Source: Porites lutea
Taxonomy: Eukaryota > Cnidaria > Anthozoa > Scleractinia > Poritidae
Reading direction: 5' to 3'
Assembly: GCF_958299795.1 (NCBI RefSeq)
Contig: NC_133210.1
Location: forward strand, 1,027,609 to 1,091,608
Length of the DNA: 64,000 nt
In this document: positions 1 through 8,855 of the stretch, piece by piece
How the letters are laid out: every line of letters begins with the position of its first letter
Position numbering within the stretch: position 1 is the stretch's first letter
The notes under the pieces: generated by a model
Database searches by the model: none
Seen by the model: the letters and a program-made list of their open reading frames with translations, nothing else
What the model was told of the DNA's origin: nothing
Made by a program: the position numbers and the translations under genes

Positions 1-63
1 AATCTAACGCCTAAAATGAAAAACCTTGTGACTTTTCATTTTACAGAACCCTTTTTCCTACAG

Positions 64-208
64 GTTTTTACTCTGGTTAGGGATAACAAAGATGAAGTTA
101 TTACTTCCCAACTCCCAGAACTGAAAACCGTGCGTTTCATGCGGGTATATCCTACAGAGTGGTACGGTGCTATAGCAATTAGAATGGAGATTTATGGATG
201 TATGAAAG
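64..208 (+). CDS. Exon ending a discoidin (F5/8 type C) domain
   Basis: Seen: an open segment after an acceptor (TTTCCTACAG) whose end reads VRFMRVYPTEWYGAIAIRME and then IYGC. This is the pattern that closes F5/8C domains (aromatic-x-R-hydrophobic-x-P-x-x-W-x-G-x-I-x-x-R-x-E-hydrophobic-Y-G-C). The exon starts in phase 0 and can end at AAAG|GTGGGC in phase 1, which matches the phase of every protease exon downstream. Family knowledge: discoidin domains bind carbohydrate or lipid and sit beside trypsin domains in secreted or membrane mosaic proteins. Inference: it is the only visible N-terminal exon of the mosaic protease gene; the rest of the domain lies left of the window. The donor is weak (GTGGGC), so the right end is tentative. 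The 466 bases to the next exon (209-674) show nothing I recognise. Confidence 0.55.
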
Positions 209-674
209 GTGGGCTATTTTCAGTTGTTGTATCCCATAAAACGTCTTACCAATTTACTCTTGTGGGTGGTTTATTGTTATAGCATATATAAAAAAAACTT
301 TAGCATCCTCCTTACCGATCGCAAGAAACATACCGTAAAATGTGGCTTGTAAGGCTTCAATACAAGCTAGGGGGGGCTCGTGTCCAGGAGACTTTAAATC
401 CCATGGTTTTGCTTACAGATAGATTAGCTTATAGCTGTTGAGGGAAGCTTATAAACGGCAGTTTATAGTATAATGAAGGTACACATAAGGCAATTTTTAC
501 TTAGCCGAAATATAATAAAAACAAGGCGCAACGGAGGCAACGCTCACATGACCATCTTCCCTCATTATTATGAACCGTTTTCTTTGGCAATCCATACATG
601 AATTATAGGTCAAAACAGTTGGAATCTCTGTTTTGGAAAGTTTATCTTTTCTCTCATTTGTCTTTCTATCCTAG

Positions 675-1463
675 AATTTGCTAACTGTGGAAACCGCGTT
701 CTTACGAACCATCATTCACGTCAAAAGCGCATTGTTGGCGGCAAAGTTGCGGAGCCAAATTCTTGGCCATGGCAAGTTGAAATTATAGAAAATGGTACCA
801 AGCATTTCTGCGGTGGTTCCATCATACATCCACAATGGATTCTGACAGCTGGACATTGTGCAGACCCATTCTATAGTACTACAGTCAAGGAAATAAGACT
901 TGGAGAACACAACCGAGTAAAACTCGAAGGATACGAAGAAATTATGGAAGGTAACAGATATTATATACATCCAGGATTTAAGATCGACCGCCCGACGGCA
1001 GAGTCCCCAGGGGATTATGATGTGGCACTGTATCATTTAAAAAGACCCGCTACATTTTACAGTAAAGTAAGCCCAGTCTGTCTGCCTGATGAGGACTCAA
1101 CTGTCCCTGAAGATATTGGTCGAATGTGCTTTGTTACGGGCTGGGGACACAGCATGGAAAATGGAACTTATTCTGAAGTTCTACAAGAGAACCAGGTACC
1201 TATAGTATCACGACAGGAGTGCAACAAAGAAGAATCATACAACGGGAAAGTTCACGAACGTTACTTGTGCGCTGGATACCAGGAGGGTGGGATGGACGCC
1301 TGTCAGGGAGATAGCGGGGGGCCCTTGGTGTGTCAAGATAGCGCAGAAAAATGGGTCCTTGCTGGAGTGGTGACGTGGGGGGAAGGATGTGCAAGGCCGC
1401 ATAAATATGGGGTCTACGCTGATGTACGTAGATTTCTGCCATTTATAGAAAGCACCATATACG
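675..1463 (+). CDS. Trypsin-like serine protease domain, exon A
   Basis: One exon encodes a whole S1 (chymotrypsin-fold) domain. Seen in order: light-chain linker with Cys (ANCGNRV), activation site KR|IVGG, oxyanion/His block LTAGHC, Asp block GDYDVAL, Ser block DACQGDSGGP and C-terminal helix RRFLPFIES. Asp lies six residues before the catalytic Ser (position 189 of chymotrypsin) and Gly occurs in KYGVY (position 226), predicting cleavage after Lys or Arg. The acceptor CTTTCTATCCTAG leaves two bases to complete a codon, and the donor is CG|GTAAGA, so the exon is phase 1 at both ends. If the donor were not used, the frame would stop 18 bases later. It is clearly diverged from exons B-D. Confidence 0.85.
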
Positions 1464-1886
1464 GTAAGAAAATTAAAAAATAAATGGTTAAGTAGTTTTA
1501 AACTGCAAAAATGATTAAAGGTTTGGGACTATGTTCTGAGCAATTTGTCAGAGCAACTAATCTAACTCATTAGAAAACAGAACGGAATCTTCACTCTTTT
1601 AACTCCCCAGTTTTCAAAATTTACATTCGAATTAACTTCCATATAAAACGACAGAACGTTAAACACCTGCACTTTATTGAAATTACCAGTCAGTGTAACT
1701 TGGGCTCGTCACGAGGCAATGGCCCTAAAACAGTAATAACATGTTCTAAACTTTCTTTACCCCGCTTCAAAGACAAATGCCATAGTTTAATCAATCTGAC
1801 CTTGCTTTCTACGAACTCTTCGTGTCTTTCTCACGCAGGTCTAGCTCACTACTAATTTAGTTATAATTATGCAAATTCCAAAAAAG

Positions 1887-2657
1887 GTTACCCAAAATGC
1901 GGAATTCGCCCTGTTCAGTCTCAGATCTCCCGCATCATTGGTGGTCGCGAGGCTCGTCCCAACTCTTGGCCGTGGCAAGTGGATCTCTTGGTCAATGGCA
2001 CTGCTCACTTATGTGGAGGTTCTCTGATTGGTTCATCCTGGGTTGTGACGTCAGGGCACTGTTTCTTCTTATATGACAAACCAAGTCAGTGGCAAATCAG
2101 AGTTGGAGAACACAATGAATCCAAATTCGAGGGCTATGAAGAAAAGATTGACATCGCGAACATAACAATTCATCCAGGATTTCAACTCGGCAGCAAAAAT
2201 TACACGGGTGATTACGATATTGCGATCATTAAACTCAAGAGACCAGCGGTGTTCCACAAAAGAGTTCATTCCATTTGTCTTCCGGACATGGAAACGAGTT
2301 TCTCAGCTGGTAAAACCTGTTTTGCCACCGGATGGGGAAAACAACAGGAGAATGCTTCGGCTTATTCGGAAGTTCTTCGTGAAGTGGAAGTTAACCTGGT
2401 GTCCAAAGAAGTCTGTAACAGCAATATTTCCTACAGGGGCGGGATAAACGAGAGATATTTTTGCGCCGGCTTTCCAGAGGGTGGTAAAGACGCGTGTTAT
2501 GGTGATAGTGGTGGCCCCCTGGCCTGTCAGAAAGAGGACGGTAGTTTTGTTCTGACGGGAGTGGTCAGCTGGGGTACAGGTTGTGCTAGAGCCAACAAGT
2601 ATGGGGTGTACTTGGATGTACGATACATGCTGCCATTCATTGAGAATACTTTATATG
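1887..2657 (+). CDS. Trypsin-like serine protease domain, exon B
   Basis: A whole S1 domain: linker CGIRPVQSQISR, activation site R|IIGG, VTSGHC, GDYDIAII, DACYGDSGGP and C-terminal helix MLPFIENTLYG. Asp at position 189 and Gly at 226 (KYGVY) predict trypsin-type specificity. The linker Cys is expected to form the usual disulfide that keeps the light chain attached. The donor is G|GTAAGT in phase 1. The acceptor is placed at AAAAAAG|GTTACCC because it gives the same two-base start as the other exons, but it has almost no pyrimidine tract, so this exon may splice poorly or its left edge may be wrong. Nearly identical to exons C and D. The intron before it (1464-1886) shows nothing else. Confidence 0.8.
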
Positions 2658-2875
2658 GTAAGTCTCCACAAGTCATCTGTGTTTTCTTAAATTCACATCG
2701 ATGAGTTTCATTTTCTTGGCGTTTCCTCTTTTGTGAGTGCGCCGAAATGGAAGCAAATATTTACGCACGTTAGCGATTGTTCTTTACACCATCCTTAAAT
2801 AAAAAGCAAATTTATGGTCAATCAGTTTCATCATGAGGTAAAGCAGGTATTACTGAATGAAGTAATGGTATTTGA

Positions 2876-3168
2876 ATTATTAAAACAATACCAGTTTCGG
2901 CACTGAAATACTCGTACCAACTCTGCGGTATGGCCTATACCTTACTCATGGGGCGCAGGTCTACTGAATACATGAGCACAACCATACTGATGATCGCAAG
3001 TGAGACCTCTCGCCTGGGCCACGCTGATGAGTCCTTCATGAGGACGAAACAGCTCCCCATGGCTACCACTGCCGGGTGATATGGTCGTTCTCATGCGCAA
3101 GGTACTGGCCATACCGCGGAGTTGGTACGAGTGCTTCAGTGCTGAAATTGGTATTATTTGGGTTATTA
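2876..3168. repeat. Long imperfect inverted-repeat element, copy 1
   Basis: The left arm (about 2876-2950) and right arm (about 3090-3168) are reverse complements with few mismatches: for example ACTCGTACCAACTC and CGGTATGGCC on the left against GAGTTGGTACGAGT and GGCCATACCG on the right. The inner loop carries a second short pairing (CATGAG with CTCATG) and the hammerhead-like core. It looks like a small non-autonomous mobile element or a folded RNA gene relic. No target-site duplication was identified. Confidence 0.65.
3017..3064 (+). ncRNA. Hammerhead ribozyme-like core, copy 1 (decayed)
   Basis: Seen: CTGATGA (3024-3030), stem II GTCC/GGAC around the loop TTCATGA, then GAAA (3046-3049). 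This is the full conserved hammerhead core. Stem I can form between GGCCACG (3017-3023) and CATGGCT (3058-3064), with one mismatch and one wobble pair. The stretch between GAAA and stem I (CAGCTCCC) fits the short palindromic stem III of dimer-acting type I ribozymes (expected ACAGCTGU followed by C). Here the U before the cleavage site and its neighbouring G are both C, so cleavage is probably lost. The motif match is direct; the type and inactivity are inferred. Confidence 0.7.
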
Positions 3169-3460
3169 TCCTACATAATGAAGTACAAATTAGAAGCCAA
3201 ACAGGACGTTGATCAAAAAACCAAGTACAAGCTCACTAGTTCACCTGACTATAATAGAATCTGTACTTTAGAAAATACTGCAATACAATACAAGCATTCA
3301 AGCCATGTTTTCATTCCAGTGTTTTATCTAACTATGAGATTAACTTTGAAAACTGTTCGCGGTTTTTGCCAGACGCAAGCTAAGACAAACCAAAACAAAG
3401 CGCAAGAAAACAGAGAATTCAAATTATGTTTTCACTGCATTGTATACTTGCTCATATTAG

Positions 3461-4231
3461 GTCATCCTTCGTGCGGAATTCGCCCTGTTCAGTCCCAGAT
3501 CTCCCGCATAATTGGTGGACACGAGGCTCGTCCCAACTCTTGGCCGTGGCAAGTGGATCTCTTGGTCAATGGCACTGCTCACGGATGTGGAGGTTCTCTG
3601 ATTGGTTCATCCTGGGTTGTGACGTCAGGGCACTGTTTCTTCTTCTATGACAAACCAAGTCAGTGGCAAATCAGAGTTGGAGAACACAATGAATCCAAAT
3701 TCGAGGGCTATGAAGAAAAGATTGACATCGAGAACATAACAATTCATCCAGGATTTCAACTCGGCAGCAAAAATTACACGGGTGATTACGACATTGCGAT
3801 CATTAAACTCAAGAGACCAGCGGTGTTCCACAAACGAGTTCATTCCATTTGTCTTCCGGATATGAAAACTAGTTTCTCAGCTGGTAAAACCTGTTTTGCC
3901 ACCGGATGGGGAAAACAACAGGAGAATGCTTCGGCTTATTCGGAAGTTCTTCGTGAAGTGGAAGTTAACCTGGTGTCCAAAGAAGTCTGTAACAGCAATA
4001 TTTCCTACAGGGGTGGGATAAACGAGAGATATTTTTGCGCCGGCTTTCCAGAGGGTGGTAAAGACGCGTGTTATGGTGATAGTGGTGGCCCCCTGGCCTG
4101 TCAGAAAGAGGACGGTAGTTTTGTTCTGACGGGAGTGGTCAGCTGGGGTACAGGTTGTGCTAGAGCTAACAAGTATGGGGTGTACTTGGATGTACGATAC
4201 ATGCTGCCATTCATTGAGAATACTTTATATG
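3461..4231 (+). CDS. Trypsin-like serine protease domain, exon C
   Basis: A whole S1 domain, almost identical to exons B and D: linker CGIRPVQSQISR, R|IIGG, VTSGHC, GDYDIAII, DACYGDSGGP, end MLPFIENTLYG. Asp189 and Gly226 equivalents are present. The acceptor CTCATATTAG leaves two bases to finish a codon, and the donor TATATG|GTAAGT is strong, so the exon is phase 1/phase 1. Upstream sequence stays open in this frame for about 385 bases, but the first visible ATG gives no convincing signal peptide, so an internal exon is the better model. Confidence 0.85.
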
Positions 4232-4484
4232 GTAAGTCTCAACAAGTCATCTGTGTTTTTTTAAATTCACATTGATGAGTTTCTTTTTCTTGGCGTTTCC
4301 TCTTTTGTAAGTGCGCCGAGATGCAAGCAAATATTTACGCACGTTAGTGGTTGTTCTAGACACCATCAGGAGCCGATTGCTTATGACACCATCCTTAAAT
4401 AAAAAGCAAGTCTAAGGTCGATCAGTTTCATCATGAGGTAAAGCAGGTATAACTGAATGAAGTAATGGTATCTGAATTATTAAA

Positions 4485-4908
4485 ACAATACCAGTTTCAG
4501 CACTGAAGCACCCGTACCAGCTCTTCGGTATGGCCTGTACTTTACGCATGGGGCGATCCCGCACCTATTTGAAAGATTGTTTTTGATTAGCTGGCAAAAC
4601 AATAGGGATTGTCACATAACAATGCCCCTATCCCTGAAAACAATGGAAGTGCAGATTAAAGGGGACCAGTGAAATAAGAGGTTTAGAACGGTGCAGGTCT
4701 ACTGTATACATGAGCACAACCATACTGATGATCGCAAGTGAGACCTCTCGCCTGGGCCATGATGATGAGTCCTTCATGAGGACGAAACAGCTGCCCATGG
4801 CTGCCACTGCCAGAGTGACATGATCGTGCTCATGCGCAAGGTACTGGCCATACTGCGGAGTTGGTACGTGTGCTTCAGTGCTGAAGTTGGTATTATTTGG
4901 GTTATTAT
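4485..4908. repeat. Long imperfect inverted-repeat element, copy 2
   Basis: Same arms as copy 1 (left about 4485-4552, right about 4829-4908), again enclosing the hammerhead-like core, with about 138 bases of extra sequence inside. It was probably copied together with the neighbouring protease exon, since the exon C to exon D spacing (1,737 bases) includes it. Confidence 0.6.
4755..4802 (+). ncRNA. Hammerhead ribozyme-like core, copy 2 (decayed)
   Basis: Seen: stem I strand GGCCATG (4755-4761), ATGATGA in place of CTGATGA, stem II GTCC/GGAC, GAAA (4784-4787), then CAGCTGCC and stem I strand CATGGCT (4796-4802). Stem I pairs at all seven positions if one G-U is counted. The stretch ACAGCTGC is one base from the palindrome ACAGCTGU expected of a dimeric stem III, so the pre-cleavage U is C. 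The first core C is also A. Both changes hit invariant positions of the ribozyme, so it should be inactive. Confidence 0.65.
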
Positions 4909-5197
4909 CTTACATAATGAAGTGCAAATAAAAGCCAAACAGGACGTTGATCACAAACCAAGTACAAGCTCACTAGTTCATCTGACTATAATAGAATCTG
5001 TACTTTAGAAAATACTGCAATACAATACAAGCATTCAAGCCATGTTTTCATTCCAGTGTTTTATCTAACGATGAGATTAACTTTGAAAACTGTTCGCGGT
5101 TTTTGCCGGACGCAAGCTAGGACAAACCAAAACAAAGCGCAAGAAAACAGAGAATTCAAATTATGTTTTCACTGCATTGTATACTTGCTCATGTTAG

Positions 5198-5968
5198 GTC
5201 ATCCTTCATGTGGAATTCGCCCTGTTCAGTCCCAGATCTCTCGCATTATTGGTGGTCGCGAGGCTCGTCCTAACTCTTGGCCGTGGCAAGTGGATCTCTT
5301 GGTCAATGGCACTGCTCACTTATGTGGAGGTTCTCTGATTGGTTCATCCTGGGTTGTGACGTCAGGGCACTGTTTCTTCTTATATGACAAACCAAGTCAG
5401 TGGCAAATCAGAGTTGGAGAACACAATGAATCCAAATTCGAGGGCTATGAAGAAAAGATTGACATCGAGAACATAACAATTCATCCAGGATTTCAACTCG
5501 GCAACGAAAATTACACGGGTGATTACGACATTGCGATCATTAAACTCAAGAGACCAGCGGTGTTCCACAAACGAGTTCATTCCATTTGTCTTCCGGATAT
5601 GAAAACTAGTTTCTCAGCTGGTAAAACCTGTTTTGCCACCGGATGGGGAAAACAACAAGAGAATGCTTCGGCTTATTCGGAAGTTCTTCATGAAGTGGAA
5701 GTTAACCTGGTGTCCAAAGAAGTCTGTAACAGCAATATTTCCTACAGGGGCGGGATAAACGAGAGATATTTTTGCGCCGGTTTTCCAGAGGGTGGTAAAG
5801 ACGCGTGTTATGGTGATAGTGGTGGCCCCCTGGCCTGTCAGAAAGAGGACGGTAGTTTTGTTCTGACAGGAGTGGTCAGCTGGGGTACAGGTTGTGCTAG
5901 AGCTAACAAGTATGGGGTGTACTTGGATGTACGATACATGCTGCCATTCATTGAGAGTGTTATAACCG
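5198..5968 (+). CDS. Trypsin-like serine protease domain, exon D
   Basis: A whole S1 domain, nearly the same as exons B and C apart from its C-terminal end, which reads FIESVITG. Triad blocks VTSGHC, GDYDIAII and DACYGDSGGP are intact, with Asp189 and Gly226 equivalents. The acceptor CTCATGTTAG and donor CCG|GTAAGT give phase 1 at both ends. The last codons and the following intron differ from exons B and C, so the duplication or gene-conversion tract stops just before the donor. Confidence 0.85.
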
Positions 5969-6400
5969 GTAAGTTTCATGCAAATTGCGAGAATGCGTTT
6001 AAAATCGTTATTCTCCTGTTATTTGCCTTCTTTGTAGCATGACGCTTTTTTAATATTGGTTATTAGCTCTAATTACAACGTCTGACTATCATTGCTAAGG
6101 ACGCTTGACCTCGCAGGACAGATCTGCTGGTGAGGTTACTATCTAGAGAAGAAATGTAACAAGGAGTGTCCACTGAGAGGCTAAGAGCACTTCAACTCAC
6201 GCATCTTTTAAAATCAGATATGCGGAAATCAATAATAAAAGTGGACTATTTATAGACTAGAAGAAGTAATGGGGTTTCTACATAAGCGTTACTTTGATCC
6301 AGGAAAGAAGCCGTTGAAATACTGACAATTGCTGGCATATTTTGAAACTGAAACATCTTTCAAGTTCTGTTACTGATCCTTGTCTTTCATTAATTTTAAG

Positions 6401-7152
6401 GTTTTCGTCCCGAATGTGGCACCCGCTTTATTCCTGCCTCAAGTTCTTTGATGGTCAGCGGACATGACGCTCGCCCCAACTCCTGGCCGTGGCAAGTTGA
6501 GTTATTGTTCCTAAACACGCATGCGTGTAGTGGAACTCTTATAGACGGACTCTGGATTCTAACTTCTGCAGATTGTGTGAACGCTAGAGGCAAACCTGAA
6601 AACTGGACAGCCCGAGTCGGCGAACATGACAGAACAGTCTTGGAGGGTTATGAAGAAATTATAGGGGTTAAAAACATCGTAGTTAGTCTTAAAAGACACA
6701 TTGCGTTGATGAAGCTTGAACGAATGGCTGTATTACACCGTCGAGTTTCCCCTATCTGCCTTCCAAATGAAGGAACCGAGTTTGCAAATGGCTCTTTATG
6801 CTATGTGATTGGGTGGAGATCTTTTGACAAACAAGGAAATACCTCCAATATATTGAAAGAGGCTCAAGTCAAATTAGACTCCACAAAGCTCTGCAACTCA
6901 TCATTTAATGGGACAATTAGTAAGTACGAACGCTGCGCCAGCTCCGTCAGGAATGAGGACCAAATTTGTAACGTCGATGGCGGAGCGCCGCTGGTTTGTC
7001 CAAGGGATGATGGGAAGTTTGTCCTTGCTGGAGTAGCAAATTCCGGGGACTGGTGCTCGAATCCAGGTCAACATGGCGTCTTTACTGACGTTAAATCGAT
7101 GCTTTCGTTTATTCATAATACTGTTACAGTAGCGGCGGATATTAGTGCTTAG
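6401..7152 (+). CDS. Catalytically dead serine protease domain, terminal exon E
   Basis: An S1-fold domain in one exon with its own stop (TAG). The linker FRPECGTR keeps the Cys, and the fold landmarks NSWPWQVELL, RVSPICLPNE, CYVIGW and GKFVLAGV are present. All three catalytic positions are changed: the His block is TSADC, the Asp block is KRHIALMKL and the Ser block is CNVDGGAPL. The R|IIGG activation site is replaced by MVSGH, so no zymogen cleavage is expected. The acceptor TTAATTTTAAG leaves two bases to finish a codon, as in exons A-D. Inference: the C-terminal pseudoprotease domain of the mosaic protein, perhaps for binding or scaffolding. Exons 1-4 appear functional, so this is divergence of one domain, not decay of the locus. 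Confidence 0.75.
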
Positions 7153-8855
7153 GCGTAAATCATAATTCAATGTGTCTTTCTTTTGCCACATACATTCTGT
7201 ATCACCCAACATGGTGTCACTAAGCGAGATGCTTGCAGATTAATTGTGACCGTGCAAAAAGTAGGGAACTGGAGAACTGTCTTTGTACCTCACATTTACA
7301 TTCACCATAATTTTCGTTGCGATACAACTTGTTAAAAAAGGGTGTTTCACTTTCAATCTCATTCTCAACTGTTGTCGCAGCGGTATCCGTTGCTTTAACC
7401 GTTTCATTTTACAAATGAGTGTCATGAGTGAAAGTAGCTTAAAACCTTTTTTGCACAAGAAATGTTCATTGGTTGCACAGTCCAATTTCTACGTTTTGCA
7501 ATGAGGCAATGTAAAGCTAAGAAACGTTTTTATTTTGGTAGTAATATGCTTAGAAATAGTTTCTACTGACCTGCAGCATTGAAACTCTACTGCGAATCAG
7601 CAGCTGTATGAAAAATGTGTCCTTATCATTCTGACCCAAAATGACACAGTTGGGTTTTTTTTTTTACTTAAGATCTCGACCTAAAGCAGGGTCTGGGTCC
7701 CTGAGTGCACACTGGTGCACACGTTTTTTGTTTGTTCTGGGGCAATCCAATGCTTTCCTTACCCATAACTCCCCGTTGTTTTACGTCTCAAAACTGGGCG
7801 TCTAATACAGTGGTAGTCTTACAACTCTTCAGAACCTGTAATGTACTTCGACCCCTATGGGTTGCAGCTCTTTTGTAACTTGCCACTAGCTTAAATATTG
7901 TGAGAAAAATAAACTGAATTGAACTGAATTGAATTTCGTTCTCGGTTCCATTGTTAACTTTGTTTTTTCAATGTTTTACCGATCAATCCTGTGAGGTCTT
8001 GCGAGAGCTGTAAGGTCACTGTCTGATAGGGCAAAGTGAACACAACACAATTTTATGCCGGTACGGACCCAAGCACAAGTGCTCGTCCGCACCTAATGTG
8101 AACAGACCCTTTGATCCTTTGAGTTTTGATCTAAATTGTCACAAAATTTGTAATTAACATTTAAGTTGGTTGTAGTTATTATAAAGAAATTTAACAAGAA
8201 ATATGCATAATCACTGTGCATTTATTATAAAAGAAGTCAGTGGTTATATAAATATCATGGAGCAATGAAGTGCGTAGAGCTTTTCTTCCGAAATCTAGTA
8301 AAATGTCTAAAATGTTTTTAGAACTCATTTGTTTGGAAATGTGTATGTACCCCTGTCCAGTGTGCTAAATTATTATTTCGCATCTATCTCCTTATTTCGT
8401 TTAAGTTCGCTTGTGAACAAACAGTTCTATACCTCATATAGTACACACCAAGCCCTACATTACAAACATTTGAAAAAGTTCTTTCATCATTTGATTTATA
8501 TGGAGCTCATTGAACGGGTAAAAAGAGCTTTGTTTACCTTCCTAGCTCAAAATACCTCTTATATGAAAAAACCTTACTCGATTCACTCACCATTATGGTA
8601 ACGTGAGAACCAAAGAATGACATAAATGACCGTTTAACTGCGCGCGTTTCTTTTTGTTCGCCGAGTCAATATTATTTCCAGTTCGCTGTCGTTTTCGATC
8701 ATGTGTTGAGGGTCATTTAATGATGTTATCAATTTCAAAATTTGTCCGTACAGTTATTCTAACTCGCCCCACCTTGAAAGCCTCTTTTATGGGTCTTAAA
8801 TTCACGAATGATTTTTAAGATGCCGAGAATGCGTTCAACCCGAAGCATTAAACTC
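7153..8855. other. Intergenic/3' region between protease gene and coiled-coil gene
   Basis: Contains the 3' untranslated region of the protease gene, a retroelement-like 3' end (7680-7935), and on the other strand the likely 3' UTR of the coiled-coil gene. A minus-strand AATAAA signal at 8221-8226 (TTTATT on the plus strand) could serve that gene. No coding region recognised. Confidence 0.4.
7680..7935 (+). repeat. Possible LINE/SINE 3' end with short-motif tail
   Basis: A stretch ending in GAGAAAAATAAACTGAATTG followed by reiterated GAATT/GAACT units. The AATAAA (7908-7913) followed directly by a 5-10 base reiterated tail is typical of the 3' ends of some non-LTR retroelements. The alternative is the poly(A) signal of the protease gene by chance next to a simple repeat. 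Confidence 0.35.

Larger units (their letters stand above)
2658..3460 (+). other. Intron between exons B and C with inverted-repeat/hammerhead element
   Basis: The right part of this intron is shared with the one before exon D. It contains the inverted-repeat element at 2876-3168, then a stretch that is open in the exon C frame by chance. Just before exon C that frame reads a short hydrophobic run (CIVYLLILG), but the run coincides with the polypyrimidine/acceptor region, so I read it as intron, not signal peptide. Confidence 0.5.
4232..5197 (+). other. Intron between exons C and D with inverted-repeat/hammerhead element
   Basis: Holds the second inverted-repeat element (arms about 4485-4552 and 4829-4908). 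Compared with the copy before exon C, this one has about 138 extra bases (roughly 4555-4692) inside the loop side of the left arm. Whether that is an insertion here or a deletion there cannot be told from two copies. No other feature recognised. Confidence 0.5.

Noticed and set aside
2986-3006. Second CTGATGA in the inverted-repeat loop (followed by TCGCAAGTGA)
   Set aside because: No GAAA follows the small stem, so it is not another hammerhead core.
3076-3460. N-terminal extension upstream of protease exon C, open in frame with an ATG
   Set aside because: The acceptor AG before GTCATCC matches the phase of the other protease exons, the extension overlaps the inverted-repeat element, and its hydrophobic run is too short and too far from the ATG to be a convincing signal peptide.
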